From NCBI GenBank assembly GCA_034090805.1, contig JAXDRV010000143.1:1-26085 (forward strand): DNA of 26,085 nucleotides, given 5' to 3'. A program made the position numbers and the translations under genes. Positions 8,639 through 16,683 of this stretch are shown here, piece by piece. Position 1 is the first letter of the stretch. Each line of letters starts with the position of its first letter. Below the pieces are notes generated by a model. That model saw nothing but the letters and a program-made list of their open reading frames with translations. It searched no databases and was not told the origin of the DNA. This stretch comes from Ornithomonoglobus_A sp034090805 (lineage in GTDB: Bacteria > Bacillota > Clostridia > UBA1381).

Positions 8639-10306
8639 ATGGAAGAATTTTTCAGCAGAAACTTTATAGAAGAAGCTATAGAAAAGGATCTTGACAGCGG
8701 AGCATACGATCATGTGCAGACACGTTTCCCGCCGGAGCCCAACGGGTATCTTCATGTCGGTCACGCAAAGGCGATATGTATAGATTTCGGAATGGCGGAA
8801 AAATACGGCGGCGTGTGCAATCTGCGTCTTGACGACACAAACCCCACAAAGGAGGATACCGAGTATGTTGACGCAATAATGCGGGATATTGAGTGGCTCG
8901 GCTTTAAATGGGGTAAGATACTCTATGCGTCCGATTATTTTGACGATATTTACGCCGCTGCGGTAAAGCTTATCGAAAAGGGTAAGGCATATGTATGCGA
9001 CCTTTCTGCGGACGAGATAAGAGAATACAGAGGCACGCTTAAGGAGCCGGGCAAAAACAGTCCGTATCGTGAGCGTTCGATAGAGGAAAACCTTGATTTA
9101 TTCAAGCGCATGACGGACGGCGAGTTCCCGGACGGCTCAAAGGTTTTAAGAGCAAAGATAGATATGGCATCACCGAATCTGAATATGCGTGACCCGGTTA
9201 TTTACAGAATTTTAAGAGCGCATCACCACAGAACGGGAGATAAATGGGTGGTATATCCGATGTATGATTTTGCGCATCCAATATCGGATACCGTCGAGGG
9301 AGTAACACATTCGCTTTGCTCTCTGGAGTTTGAGGATCACAGACCGCTCTACGACTGGGTACTGCGTGAGGTGGGCTATGAAGCACCGTCAAGGCAGATC
9401 GAGTTTGCGAGAATGAATTTAAACTATACTCTGACAAGCAAAAGAAAATGCTTAAGACTCGTTAAGGACAATATCGTTTCCGGCTGGGACGATCCGAGAA
9501 TGTCAACGCTTTGCGGTATGCGCAGACGAGGATATACGCCTGCGGCAATACGTGATTTCTGCGAACGCATAGGCGTGTCTAAGGCTAACAGCGTTATCGA
9601 TTTTGCGCTGCTTGAGGCGTGTCTGAGAGATGACCTCAATAAAAAAGCACCGAGAGCTATGGCGGTTTTAAAGCCTATCAAGCTTGTGATAGACAATTAT
9701 CCCGAAGATTTGGTTGAGGAGATAGAGGTTGAAGTAAACCCGGAGGATCCCTCAATGGGTACAAGAAAGGTGGAGTTTTCCAAGGTTCTCTACATTGAGG
9801 AGGACGACTTCATGGAGGAGGCACCGAAAAAGTATTTCAGATTAAAGCCCGGCGGTGAGGTTCGGTTAAAGAGTGCATATTACGTGACGGCGCAAAGCTG
9901 CGTCAAGGACGAAAACGGCAAGGTTACGGAGGTTCACTGCACGTACGACCCGGAAACAAAGGGCGGTCAGTCGCCGGACGGAAGAAAGGTCAAGGGTACG
10001 ATTCATTGGGTGAGTGCTGCTCATGCAATAACGGCTGAGGTACGTCTTTATGACAGACTGTTTAATGTAGAAAATCCGTCGGACGAGAGCAAAACGGGAG
10101 ATTTTACGGAAAATCTTAATCCCGAATCGATGATAGTGCTTGGTAATGCAAAAATAGAGAGTACGATGAACAATCTCAAGACGGGTGATTCGTTCCAGTT
10201 TATGCGACAGGGATATTTCTGCGTTGACCCCGATTCAACGGAGGAAAGACCGGTATTTAACAGGGCTGTCGGATTAAAGGACAGCTGGGCAAAGCTGAAA
10301 AAGTAA
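8639..10306 (+). CDS. glnS: Glutaminyl-tRNA synthetase
   Basis: It attaches glutamine directly to tRNA-Gln. The GlnRS-specific HIGH region RFPPEPNGYLHVGHAKAI (about 29-46, HVGH at 39-42) separates it from GluRS, which reads APSPTG. The loop TSKRK at 266-270 is the KMSKS equivalent. The domain after about 340 (RAMAVLKPIKLVIDNYPED) is the beta-barrel anticodon-binding region, including the Y-V-T-A-Q-S segment and K-G-T-I-H-W-V. The 555-residue length is normal for the family. AGAGAGGA precedes the ATG. GlnRS is patchy in Gram-positive bacteria, where many lineages use the GatCAB amidotransferase. Direct adjacency to gltX is noteworthy. Confidence 0.96.
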   Translation: MEEFFSRNFIEEAIEKDLDSGAYDHVQTRFPPEPNGYLHVGHAKAICIDFGMAEKYGGVCNLRLDDTNPTKEDTEYVDAIMRDIEWLGFKWGKILYASDYFDDIYAAAVKLIEKGKAYVCDLSADEIREYRGTLKEPGKNSPYRERSIEENLDLFKRMTDGEFPDGSKVLRAKIDMASPNLNMRDPVIYRILRAHHHRTGDKWVVYPMYDFAHPISDTVEGVTHSLCSLEFEDHRPLYDWVLREVGYEAPSRQIEFARMNLNYTLTSKRKCLRLVKDNIVSGWDDPRMSTLCGMRRRGYTPAAIRDFCERIGVSKANSVIDFALLEACLRDDLNKKAPRAMAVLKPIKLVIDNYPEDLVEEIEVEVNPEDPSMGTRKVEFSKVLYIEEDDFMEEAPKKYFRLKPGGEVRLKSAYYVTAQSCVKDENGKVTEVHCTYDPETKGGQSPDGRKVKGTIHWVSAAHAITAEVRLYDRLFNVENPSDESKTGDFTENLNPESMIVLGNAKIESTMNNLKTGDSFQFMRQGYFCVDPDSTEERPVFNRAVGLKDSWAKLKK

Positions 10307-10329
10307 ATATTTATAGAAAGAAGTATAAT

Positions 10330-10528
10330 GTGAAAAATACACTGCGCATCTCACCTCCTTTCGGGACTCGGAGTATACACATACACCGTCGTCCCTCAAG
10401 AAGGCAATCTGCACTCACAGCAAAGAAGGGCGGATGCACGGAGTGCGGCTTTTGCAAAGCAAAAGTGATGACAAGTGTCTTTTCCACATTATGATTTGTG
10501 CCGCCGCATGGCGGCGGAATGGAGATTA
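10330..10528 (+). repeat. Dispersed structured leader element, full copy 1
   Basis: About 200 bp is repeated, without indels over the first 165 bp, at 13900-14099. Helices seen: a long hairpin closed by GGGAC (10363-10367) and GTCCC (10391-10395), with inner pairs CGG/CCG and GTAT/ATAC; GCACTC/GAGTGC (10411-10416/10441-10446); CTTTTGC/GCAAAAG (10449-10455/10459-10465); GCCGCC/GGCGGC (10500-10505/10510-10515). It ends in the ribosome site of the aminotransferase. A 54-codon GTG frame (10330-10494) spans it, but copy 2 has an internal stop. Read it as a candidate structured RNA or mobile leader; no named family is claimed. Confidence 0.8.
10468..10495 (+). promoter_or_regulatory. Possible promoter inside leader element copy 1
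   Basis: ATGACA (10468-10473), a 16-nt spacer and TATGAT (10490-10495) match the sigma-A boxes at five of six positions each. Transcription would begin at the GCCGCC/GGCGGC hairpin. The same arrangement is kept in copy 2. The spacing is 1 nt short of optimal, so this is tentative. Confidence 0.4.
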
Positions 10529-10534
10529 ATGTAA

Positions 10535-11728
10535 ATGAATTATGAAAAATTTTATGCAGACAGAGTAAAGCCCATGAAGGGTTCGGCAATAAGAGAAATG
10601 TTTAAGCGCATGGCAGACCCGGAGATTATCTCGCTTGCGGGGGGGAATCCTGCATCGGAGCTTTTCCCCGGTGACGAGCTTTCAAAGATTGCAGGGAAAA
10701 TTCTTATGACAAACCCGACAGGTGCACTCCAATACGGAACAACCGACGGAGTACCCGCAATGAAGGAATGTGCAAAATCACGTGCCGCAAAGGTAAATTC
10801 CGTCAAGGAGGACGATCAGATCATAATTATGACGGGTGCAAACCAGGGTATTGACCTTACGGCAAAGGCACTTATAAATAAGGGTGATAAAATAATAGTT
10901 GAAAGTCCAAGCTTTATCGGTAGCCTTAATGCGTTCAGAACATATGAATCGCAGCTTGTCGGAGTAAAGGTTGAGGATGACGGCATGAGCATGGAGGGAC
11001 TTGAGGAAGCACTTAAAAATAACGACGGCGTAAAGCTGATTTACACAATTCCGACCTTCCAGAATCCCACAGGCACAACGATGTCGCTTGAAAAGAGAAA
11101 AAAGCTGATAGAGCTTGCCAATAAATATGACGTTCTCGTGCTTGAGGATAACCCCTACGGAGATCTGCGTTTCAGAGGCGAGGATCTGCCTACGATAAAA
11201 TCGCTTGATACCGAAGGCAGAGTTATCTATGCCGGATCGTTCTCGAAGATTTTGTCACCGGGTATGCGTTTGGGATATATTATAGGCGCACCGGCAATTG
11301 TTGAAAAGATTGAGATACTAAAGCAGGTAAACGACGTTCACACGCCTGTGCTTACTCAGCTTATGTGCGTTGAATTTATGAAGAAGTATAATATTGACAA
11401 GTACATAGAGAAAAACAGAGAGCTTTACGGTAAAAAGTGCGATGTTATGCTTGAAGCAATGGAAAAGTATTTCCCGGCGGGAAAGGTAAAGTGGACTGTT
11501 CCCGATGGCGGTATTTTCCTGTGGTGTGAATGTCCGGAGCTTGAGGATATAACGCCTCTTGTTGACAAGGCACTTGAGAAAAAGGTTGCCATTGTGCCGG
11601 GATCGAATTTTGCGATAGATATGAAAGCACCGTCAAATATGTTCAGACTGAATTATTCGTCCGCAACTCCCGAAAAGCTTGAGGAGGGCATAAGACGACT
11701 CGGCGAGGCACTGACAGAGGTACTTTGA
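10535..11728 (+). CDS. PLP-dependent aminotransferase, class I/II (fold type I; AraT/LysN-like)
   Basis: It transfers an amino group between an amino acid and a 2-oxo acid using pyridoxal phosphate. Visible landmarks are the substrate-loop SLAGGNPA at about 33-40, GANQGIDL (about 101-108, cofactor phosphate), F-Q-N-P-T-G (175-180), EDNPYGDLRF (about 204-213) and the Schiff-base lysine K238 in GSFSKILSPGMRLG. The 397-residue length and the MocR-like signature fit the aromatic/2-aminoadipate aminotransferase group; substrate specificity cannot be read from the sequence. Its GGAG site comes from the 3' end of the leader element, about 10 nt before the ATG. Its stop codon lies 26 bp before the trpS start, suggesting coupling. 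Confidence 0.9.
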   Translation: MNYEKFYADRVKPMKGSAIREMFKRMADPEIISLAGGNPASELFPGDELSKIAGKILMTNPTGALQYGTTDGVPAMKECAKSRAAKVNSVKEDDQIIIMTGANQGIDLTAKALINKGDKIIVESPSFIGSLNAFRTYESQLVGVKVEDDGMSMEGLEEALKNNDGVKLIYTIPTFQNPTGTTMSLEKRKKLIELANKYDVLVLEDNPYGDLRFRGEDLPTIKSLDTEGRVIYAGSFSKILSPGMRLGYIIGAPAIVEKIEILKQVNDVHTPVLTQLMCVEFMKKYNIDKYIEKNRELYGKKCDVMLEAMEKYFPAGKVKWTVPDGGIFLWCECPELEDITPLVDKALEKKVAIVPGSNFAIDMKAPSNMFRLNYSSATPEKLEEGIRRLGEALTEVL

Positions 11729-11754
11729 ATTATAACAGAGAGGAACGTATTTCA

Positions 11755-12762
11755 ATGGAAGAAGCAAAGAAAAGGATATTTTCGGGGGTACAGCCCTCGG
11801 GAAATATAACGCTCGGAAATTATCTCGGAGCGATAAAAAACTGGGTTGATTTGCAGGAGGATTATGACTGCACGTATGCGATGATGGATCTGCACACGAT
11901 AACCGTCCGTCAAAATCCGGCTGATTTAAGGCGCAGAACGCTGGAGCTGCTTGCGCTCTATATTGCGTGCGGTATAGACCCGCAGAAGAACACGCTTTTT
12001 GTGCAGTCGCACAATCCGCATCATGCGGAGCTCGGCTGGGTTCTCAATTGCTACACATACATGGGAGAGCTTCAGAGAATGACGCAGTTCAAGGACAAGT
12101 CCTCACGTCATGCCGATAATATAAATGCGGGACTTTTCACATATCCCGTGCTTATGGCGGCGGATATTCTGCTTTATCAGACGGATCTTGTGCCGGTCGG
12201 AAAGGATCAAATGCAGCATATAGAAATCTGCCGTGATATAGCACAGCGATTTAATGCGATTTACGGAGATGTGTTTACAATACCTGAGGGATTTTTGCCT
12301 AAGGCGGGTGCGAAGGTTATGAGCCTCCAGGAGCCGACAAAGAAAATGTCAAAATCGGACGAAAATCCCAAGTCATATATTTCCATGCTTGACGACCTTA
12401 ACGTTATCGCAAAGAAGATTAAGAGTGCGGTAACGGACAGCGAGGGAGTTATAGAATATCGTGAAAATGACGAAACAAAGGCGGGAATCAATAACCTGCT
12501 TACGATTATGTCTGCGGCAACAGGCAAGAGCATAGAAACGCTTGTAAGCGAGTATTCGGGACAAGGCTACGGAGCTTTCAAGGGTGATGTTGCCGAGGCT
12601 GTTGTGGAAATGGTGCGCCCCATTCGTGCGGAATATGACAGAATTATACAGGACAAGGCTTATTTAAAGGGCATTTGCGACGAGGGAGCGCAAAAGGCAT
12701 ATGCGGTTTCAAGAAAGACGATGAACAAGGTGTACAAGAAGGTCGGCTTTGTGCAAAGATAA
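11755..12762 (+). CDS. trpS: Tryptophanyl-tRNA synthetase
   Basis: It charges tRNA-Trp. The N-terminal FSGVQPSGNITLGNYLGAI is the class I signature (TLGN at 19-22 for HIGH) and KMSKS is exact at 197-201, followed by DENPKS. The 335-residue length is typical. The TrpRS fold is further supported by the MMDLHTITV and VLMAADILLYQTDLVPVGKDQMQH segments (tryptophan pocket). The ATG at 11755 is chosen, with GAGAGGA about 10 nt upstream; an in-frame TTG at 11725 overlaps the previous stop. No T-box or trp leader is seen, since the gap to the aminotransferase is too short. Confidence 0.96.
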   Translation: MEEAKKRIFSGVQPSGNITLGNYLGAIKNWVDLQEDYDCTYAMMDLHTITVRQNPADLRRRTLELLALYIACGIDPQKNTLFVQSHNPHHAELGWVLNCYTYMGELQRMTQFKDKSSRHADNINAGLFTYPVLMAADILLYQTDLVPVGKDQMQHIEICRDIAQRFNAIYGDVFTIPEGFLPKAGAKVMSLQEPTKKMSKSDENPKSYISMLDDLNVIAKKIKSAVTDSEGVIEYRENDETKAGINNLLTIMSAATGKSIETLVSEYSGQGYGAFKGDVAEAVVEMVRPIRAEYDRIIQDKAYLKGICDEGAQKAYAVSRKTMNKVYKKVGFVQR

Positions 12763-12784
12763 ACCGTACATCTGAAAGGAGTTA

Positions 12785-13882
12785 GTGGTAACAGAAATGG
12801 AAACACAGCAAATTTTACACATTATATTTGCGTTTATAATATCCTTTGTATTTACATTCGCAACAACGCCGCTTGTAAGACGGCTTGCATTTAAAATAGG
12901 TGCAATAGATATTCCCAGGGATAAAAGACGTATGCACAAAAAGCCCACTCCGAGAATAGGCGGACTTGCCATTGTGTTTGGATTTTTGGTGGCAACGCTG
13001 TGCTTTGCCGATATGTCAAGGCAGCTTGTGGGAACACTGTGCGGAGCGGCGATAATAATTGCGATGGGAGTTGTAGACGACTGCCGCGCGCTTGACGCAA
13101 AGCTGAAGTTTGTGATACAGATTGCCGCTGCGCTTGTTGTGGTGTATGTGGGCGATATAAAAATCGATGTGTTCACAAACCCGAACATTTTCAGTGATAA
13201 TCCCTATTGGGTGCTGCCGCCGTGGCTTTCGGTGGCACTGACAGTGATATGGATTGTGTTCATAACAAACTCCGTTAATTTCATAGACGGACTTGACGGA
13301 CTTGCAGCGGGAGTAAGCGCTATAATGTCGGTTTCGCTTGTGTTCATCTCAATAAGAGTGGGCGAGTATTCGATAGCGATTCTCGGTATCGCTCTGATGG
13401 GGTCATGCTTTGGATTTCTGCCGTTTAACTTTAATCCGGCAAAAATATTTATGGGTGACACAGGCTCAACATTTCTCGGATTTATGCTTGCAACGCTCTC
13501 GATTCAGGGAGTGTTCAAGAGCTATGCTGTGATTTCGTTTGCTGTTCCGCTGCTGATTTTGGGACTGCCGCTGTTTGACGCAAGCTTTGCGATGATAAGA
13601 CGTGTCGCAACGGGAAAAAGTCCTATGATAGCCGACAGAGGACATCTTCATCACAGGCTTATCGATATGGGATTTTCCCAAAAGCAGACGGTGTTTATTC
13701 TGTATGCGATAAGTGGTGTTTTGGGCATAACAGCCGTGCTGCTTGCGGAAAGCGGTGCGTTAAGAGCATTGCTTTTGCTGATATGCGTGCTGATTTTACT
13801 TCTGATAGGCTCTCTGCTCGGAAAAAACAGCTATGTGCATCATATAGAAAAGCCTGAGGAAGAGGAAGAAATAACAGACTGA
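12785..13882 (+). CDS. tagO: Undecaprenyl-phosphate N-acetylhexosamine-1-phosphate transferase (TagO/WecA family)
   Basis: It moves GlcNAc-1-phosphate (the usual substrate) from UDP-GlcNAc to undecaprenyl phosphate, the first step of wall teichoic acid or other surface polymers. The protein is about 365 residues with about ten or eleven membrane helices. Family motifs in order: RRMHKKPTPRIGGLAI (about 42-58), VVDDCRALDAKLKF (cytosolic acidic loop), NFIDGLDGLAAG (about 165-176), FMGDTGSTFLG (about 222-232) and RGHLHHRL (about 284-291). The GTG at 12785 follows AAAGGAG by only 3 nt, and ATG at 12797 is 15 nt away, so the start is uncertain by four codons. It lies upstream of wecB, separated by leader element copy 2. 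Confidence 0.92.
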   Translation: MVTEMETQQILHIIFAFIISFVFTFATTPLVRRLAFKIGAIDIPRDKRRMHKKPTPRIGGLAIVFGFLVATLCFADMSRQLVGTLCGAAIIIAMGVVDDCRALDAKLKFVIQIAAALVVVYVGDIKIDVFTNPNIFSDNPYWVLPPWLSVALTVIWIVFITNSVNFIDGLDGLAAGVSAIMSVSLVFISIRVGEYSIAILGIALMGSCFGFLPFNFNPAKIFMGDTGSTFLGFMLATLSIQGVFKSYAVISFAVPLLILGLPLFDASFAMIRRVATGKSPMIADRGHLHHRLIDMGFSQKQTVFILYAISGVLGITAVLLAESGALRALLLLICVLILLLIGSLLGKNSYVHHIEKPEEEEEITD

Positions 13883-13899
13883 TAACATGGAGGATTAAC

Positions 13900-14099
13900 G
13901 TGAAAAATAAGCGGCGCATCTTGCCCTTTATCGGAGCTTGAAGTATCAACATACGTCGGCGCTCCTCAAAAGAGCAATCTGCACTCACCGCCAAGAAGGG
14001 CGGACGCACGGAGTGCGGCTTTTGCGAAGCAAAAGTGATGACAGGCTTCTTTTCCACGTTATGATTTGTGCCGCCGCACGGCGGCGGAATGGAGGATTA
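13900..14099 (+). repeat. Dispersed structured leader element, full copy 2
   Basis: Homologous to 10330-10528 over its whole length. The main hairpin is closed by GGAGC (13933-13937) and GCTCC (13961-13965) instead of GGGAC/GTCCC, so pairing is kept although both sides changed. GCACTC/GAGTGC (13981-13986/14011-14016) and GCCGCC/GGCGGC (14070-14075/14080-14085) also persist. An 11-bp direct repeat ATGGAGGATTA flanks the copy (13887-13897 and 14089-14099). The frame from GTG 13900 stops after 13 codons. ATGACA (14038-14043), a 16-nt spacer and TATGAT (14060-14065) again suggest a promoter. The 3' end supplies the wecB ribosome site. Confidence 0.8.
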
Positions 14100-14101
14100 C
14101 T

Positions 14102-15256
14102 ATGAAAAAGCTAAAGGTAATGACCGTATTCGGCACACGTCCGGAGGCAATTAAAATGGCTCCGCTTGCGCTTGAGCTGAAAAAATACGATTGCATAGAT
14201 TCCGTTGTGTGCGTAACGGCGCAGCACAGACAAATGCTTGACCAGGTGCTTGAAATTTTCAAGCTTAAGCCGGATTATGATCTCGATATAATGAAAACAC
14301 GCCAGACGCTTGTGGAAATTACAGCAAGAGTTCTTGAGGGACTTGACGGCGTAATCAAAAAGGAGCAGCCGGATATTGTGCTTGTTCACGGTGACACGTC
14401 AACGAGCTTTGTTGCTGCGCTTGCGGCGTTTTATAATCAGGTAAAGGTCGGTCACGTTGAGGCGGGACTGAGAACCTACGATAAATATTCGCCGTTCCCG
14501 GAGGAAATGAACCGCCAGCTTACCGGCAGAATTTCCGATCTGAATTTTTCGCCGACAGAGCAGAACAGGTTGAATTTGCTTAAGGAAAACGTAAGCGACG
14601 ATACGATCTATATCACGGGAAACACGGTTATAGACGCATTAAAGACAACCGTAAAAGACGGGTATGTATTCAAGGAGCCGGCACTCAATGAGGTTGATTT
14701 TGAAAATAAGCGTGTGATTATAGTGACGGCGCACAGACGTGAAAATCTCGGCGAGCCGCTTGAAAACATATGTGAGGCATTAAAGCACATTGTGACGAAA
14801 TACGAGGATACGGAGCTTGTATATCCGGTACATCTGAATCCGGCGGTAAGAGAAACCGCATTCGGAATCCTTGACGGACTTGACAGAGTGCATCTGATAG
14901 ATCCGATTGACGTTGAGGATTTGCACAATGCAATGGCAAGGAGCTTTATGGTAATGACGGACAGCGGCGGAATACAGGAGGAGGCTCCCGCACTTGCAAA
15001 GCCGGTGCTTGTATTAAGACGTGAAACGGAAAGACCTGAGGCGGTTGAGGCGGGAACGGTCAAAATTGCCGGAGTTCAAAAGGAAAATATAATCGCTCTT
15101 GCGGAGGAGCTGCTTGAAAGCGAAGAAGCCTACAACAAAATGGCTCATGCCGCAAATCCCTACGGTGACGGAGAAGCGTCACGCAGGACTGTGGAGGCGA
15201 TTTTATATGCCTTTGGAATAAGAGATGAAAAACCCGATCATTTTACGGTTAAATGA
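14102..15256 (+). CDS. wecB: UDP-N-acetylglucosamine 2-epimerase (non-hydrolysing)
   Basis: It interconverts UDP-GlcNAc and UDP-ManNAc in the cytoplasm, feeding ManNAc to teichoic-acid linkage units or capsules (mnaA/wecB). Family motifs in order: VFGTRPEAIKMAPL (about 7-20), VHGDTSTSF (about 97-105), VGHVEAGLRT (about 117-126), TGNTVIDAL (about 170-178), AHRRENLGEPL (about 204-214), DSGGIQEEAPAL (about 286-297) and RETERPEAVEAGT (about 305-317). The 384-residue length is standard. The ATG at 14102 follows GGAGG by 6 nt. An in-frame TTG inside the leader element (14066) would add 12 residues and is unlikely. Placement next to tagO fits joint use in wall-polymer synthesis. Confidence 0.95.
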   Translation: MKKLKVMTVFGTRPEAIKMAPLALELKKYDCIDSVVCVTAQHRQMLDQVLEIFKLKPDYDLDIMKTRQTLVEITARVLEGLDGVIKKEQPDIVLVHGDTSTSFVAALAAFYNQVKVGHVEAGLRTYDKYSPFPEEMNRQLTGRISDLNFSPTEQNRLNLLKENVSDDTIYITGNTVIDALKTTVKDGYVFKEPALNEVDFENKRVIIVTAHRRENLGEPLENICEALKHIVTKYEDTELVYPVHLNPAVRETAFGILDGLDRVHLIDPIDVEDLHNAMARSFMVMTDSGGIQEEAPALAKPVLVLRRETERPEAVEAGTVKIAGVQKENIIALAEELLESEEAYNKMAHAANPYGDGEASRRTVEAILYAFGIRDEKPDHFTVK

Positions 15257-15285
15257 TTTTTAAACATATATTTTGACGGGAGGCG

Positions 15286-16653
15286 ATGTCATTGGAAAAT
15301 CTTCTCAGTGTAATCGCAAAGCTTATTGAAGAACGTAAGTATATGGCGGTAAAGGAGATAATGAGTGAGGAAAACGCTGCCGATCTTGCGGCGTTGTTTG
15401 AGGAAATGTTCGGCGATGATTTCAAGGAGCGGCGGGAATTTCTTATCCTTTACAGGCTGCTGCCGAAGGATTTGGCGGCTGAGGTATTTGCGTTTATGAA
15501 TACCGATATGCAGCAGCATCTTATAACAGCGTTTTCGGATGCGGAGCTGCGTGAAATCCTCGACAACTCATTTATTGACGATACCGTTGATATTATAGAG
15601 GAAATGCCGGCGAATGTTGTTTCAAGAATACTGCAAAATTCCTCAACCGGAGCAAGGAAAGCGATAAACACGATCCTCCGTTATCCGAAGGACAGCGCAG
15701 GCTCGATTATGACGATCGAGTACGTAAGTCTGCACAGTGACATGACGGTGGGGGAGTCTTTTGCGAAAATACGGCGTGTCGGCGTCAATAAGGAAACAAT
15801 TTACACCTGTTATGTAACCGAAAACAGGAAGCTTATCGGAATTGTAACGGTAAAGGATTTGTTCCTTGCCGATGAAGATGACCGTATTGGCGATATAATG
15901 GAAACGAATCTCATAAGCGTTGATACTCTGGAGGATAAAGAGGTCGTGGCGAATATGTTCCAAAAATACGATTTCCTTGCGTTGCCCGTGACTGACCGTG
16001 ACGGCAGGCTTGTCGGTATCGTAACGTTTGACGACGCTATGGACGTTATCCAGGAAGAGAACACCGAGGACGTAACCAAGATGGCGGCAATCGCTCCGAA
16101 CGAGGACACATATTTCCGAACCGGCGTTATAAAGCACGCCAAAAGCCGTATAGTATGGCTACTGGTACTTATGATAAGCTCAACAATAACGGGATTGATA
16201 ATAACCAAATACGAAACTGCGTTTGAGGTGATGCCTCTGCTTGTGTCGTTTATGCCAATGCTTATGGATACGGGCGGTAACTGCGGTTCGCAAAGCTCTA
16301 CGCTTATCATACGAGGCCTTGCGCTTGAGGAGATACACTTCTGCGACTTTTTCAAGGTTGTATTTAAGGAATTTCGCATTGCCATAATAGTAAGCGCAGT
16401 GCTTGCGGTGGTAAACGGAATAAGAATTTATCTTACGTACGGCAGAAATCTTACGCTTGCGCTTACGATATCGATGTCGCTGATCTGCACGGTAATAATG
16501 TCAAAGCTCATAGGCGCAATGCTGCCGATGCTGGCAAAGCGTGTTAATCTTGACCCGGCGCTGATGGCAGCTCCGCTGATAACAACAATTGTGGACAGCT
16601 GCTCGATATTTATATATTTTAATATAGCCATGGTGATGTTTGGACTCAGATGA
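15286..16653 (+). CDS. mgtE: MgtE-type magnesium transporter
   Basis: It is a Mg2+-gated channel/transporter of the plasma membrane. The order is classical: an acidic alpha-helical MgtE_N domain (about 25-130), a pair of CBS domains (about 135-255; IVTVKDLFLADEDDRIGDIM and GIVTFDDAMDVIQEENTEDV), then a five-helix membrane domain (about 285-455). The pore motif FMPMLMDTGGNCGSQSSTLIIR starts at about 322, and the selectivity-filter aspartate lies in TTIVDSCSIF near the C-terminus. Length (455) is normal. Start: ATG 15286 is only 2 nt after GGGAGG, while TTG at 15292 has an 8-nt spacing and may be the real start. The gap to wecB is 29 bp, so no M-box riboswitch fits upstream and Mg2+ control should be mainly by protein gating. 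Confidence 0.95.
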   Translation: MSLENLLSVIAKLIEERKYMAVKEIMSEENAADLAALFEEMFGDDFKERREFLILYRLLPKDLAAEVFAFMNTDMQQHLITAFSDAELREILDNSFIDDTVDIIEEMPANVVSRILQNSSTGARKAINTILRYPKDSAGSIMTIEYVSLHSDMTVGESFAKIRRVGVNKETIYTCYVTENRKLIGIVTVKDLFLADEDDRIGDIMETNLISVDTLEDKEVVANMFQKYDFLALPVTDRDGRLVGIVTFDDAMDVIQEENTEDVTKMAAIAPNEDTYFRTGVIKHAKSRIVWLLVLMISSTITGLIITKYETAFEVMPLLVSFMPMLMDTGGNCGSQSSTLIIRGLALEEIHFCDFFKVVFKEFRIAIIVSAVLAVVNGIRIYLTYGRNLTLALTISMSLICTVIMSKLIGAMLPMLAKRVNLDPALMAAPLITTIVDSCSIFIYFNIAMVMFGLR

Positions 16654-16683
16654 GTTTAAGCTTGGCTGAGGGGAGTAATTTAA

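Noticed and set aside
10311..10589. Minus-strand frames (also 13695-14057) with a shared VITFA-QKPHSV-PPF-AVSADC pattern
   Set aside because: They are antisense readings of the repeat element and run into flanking genes. Similarity follows from the DNA repeat, and no ribosome site supports them.
11729..11754. T-box or Trp attenuator before trpS
   Set aside because: The gap is 26 bp, with no room for a T-box structure.
14066..14101. Extended N-termini for wecB (from 14066) and mazG (from 22926) reading MCRRTAAEW / MCRCMAAGW
   Set aside because: The extension is the translated hairpin module. Both families start at the ATG after GGAGG, and in copy 1 the same frame hits TAA before the gene.
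15257..15285. M-box Mg2+ riboswitch before mgtE
   Set aside because: The gap is only 29 bp, too short for an M-box aptamer.
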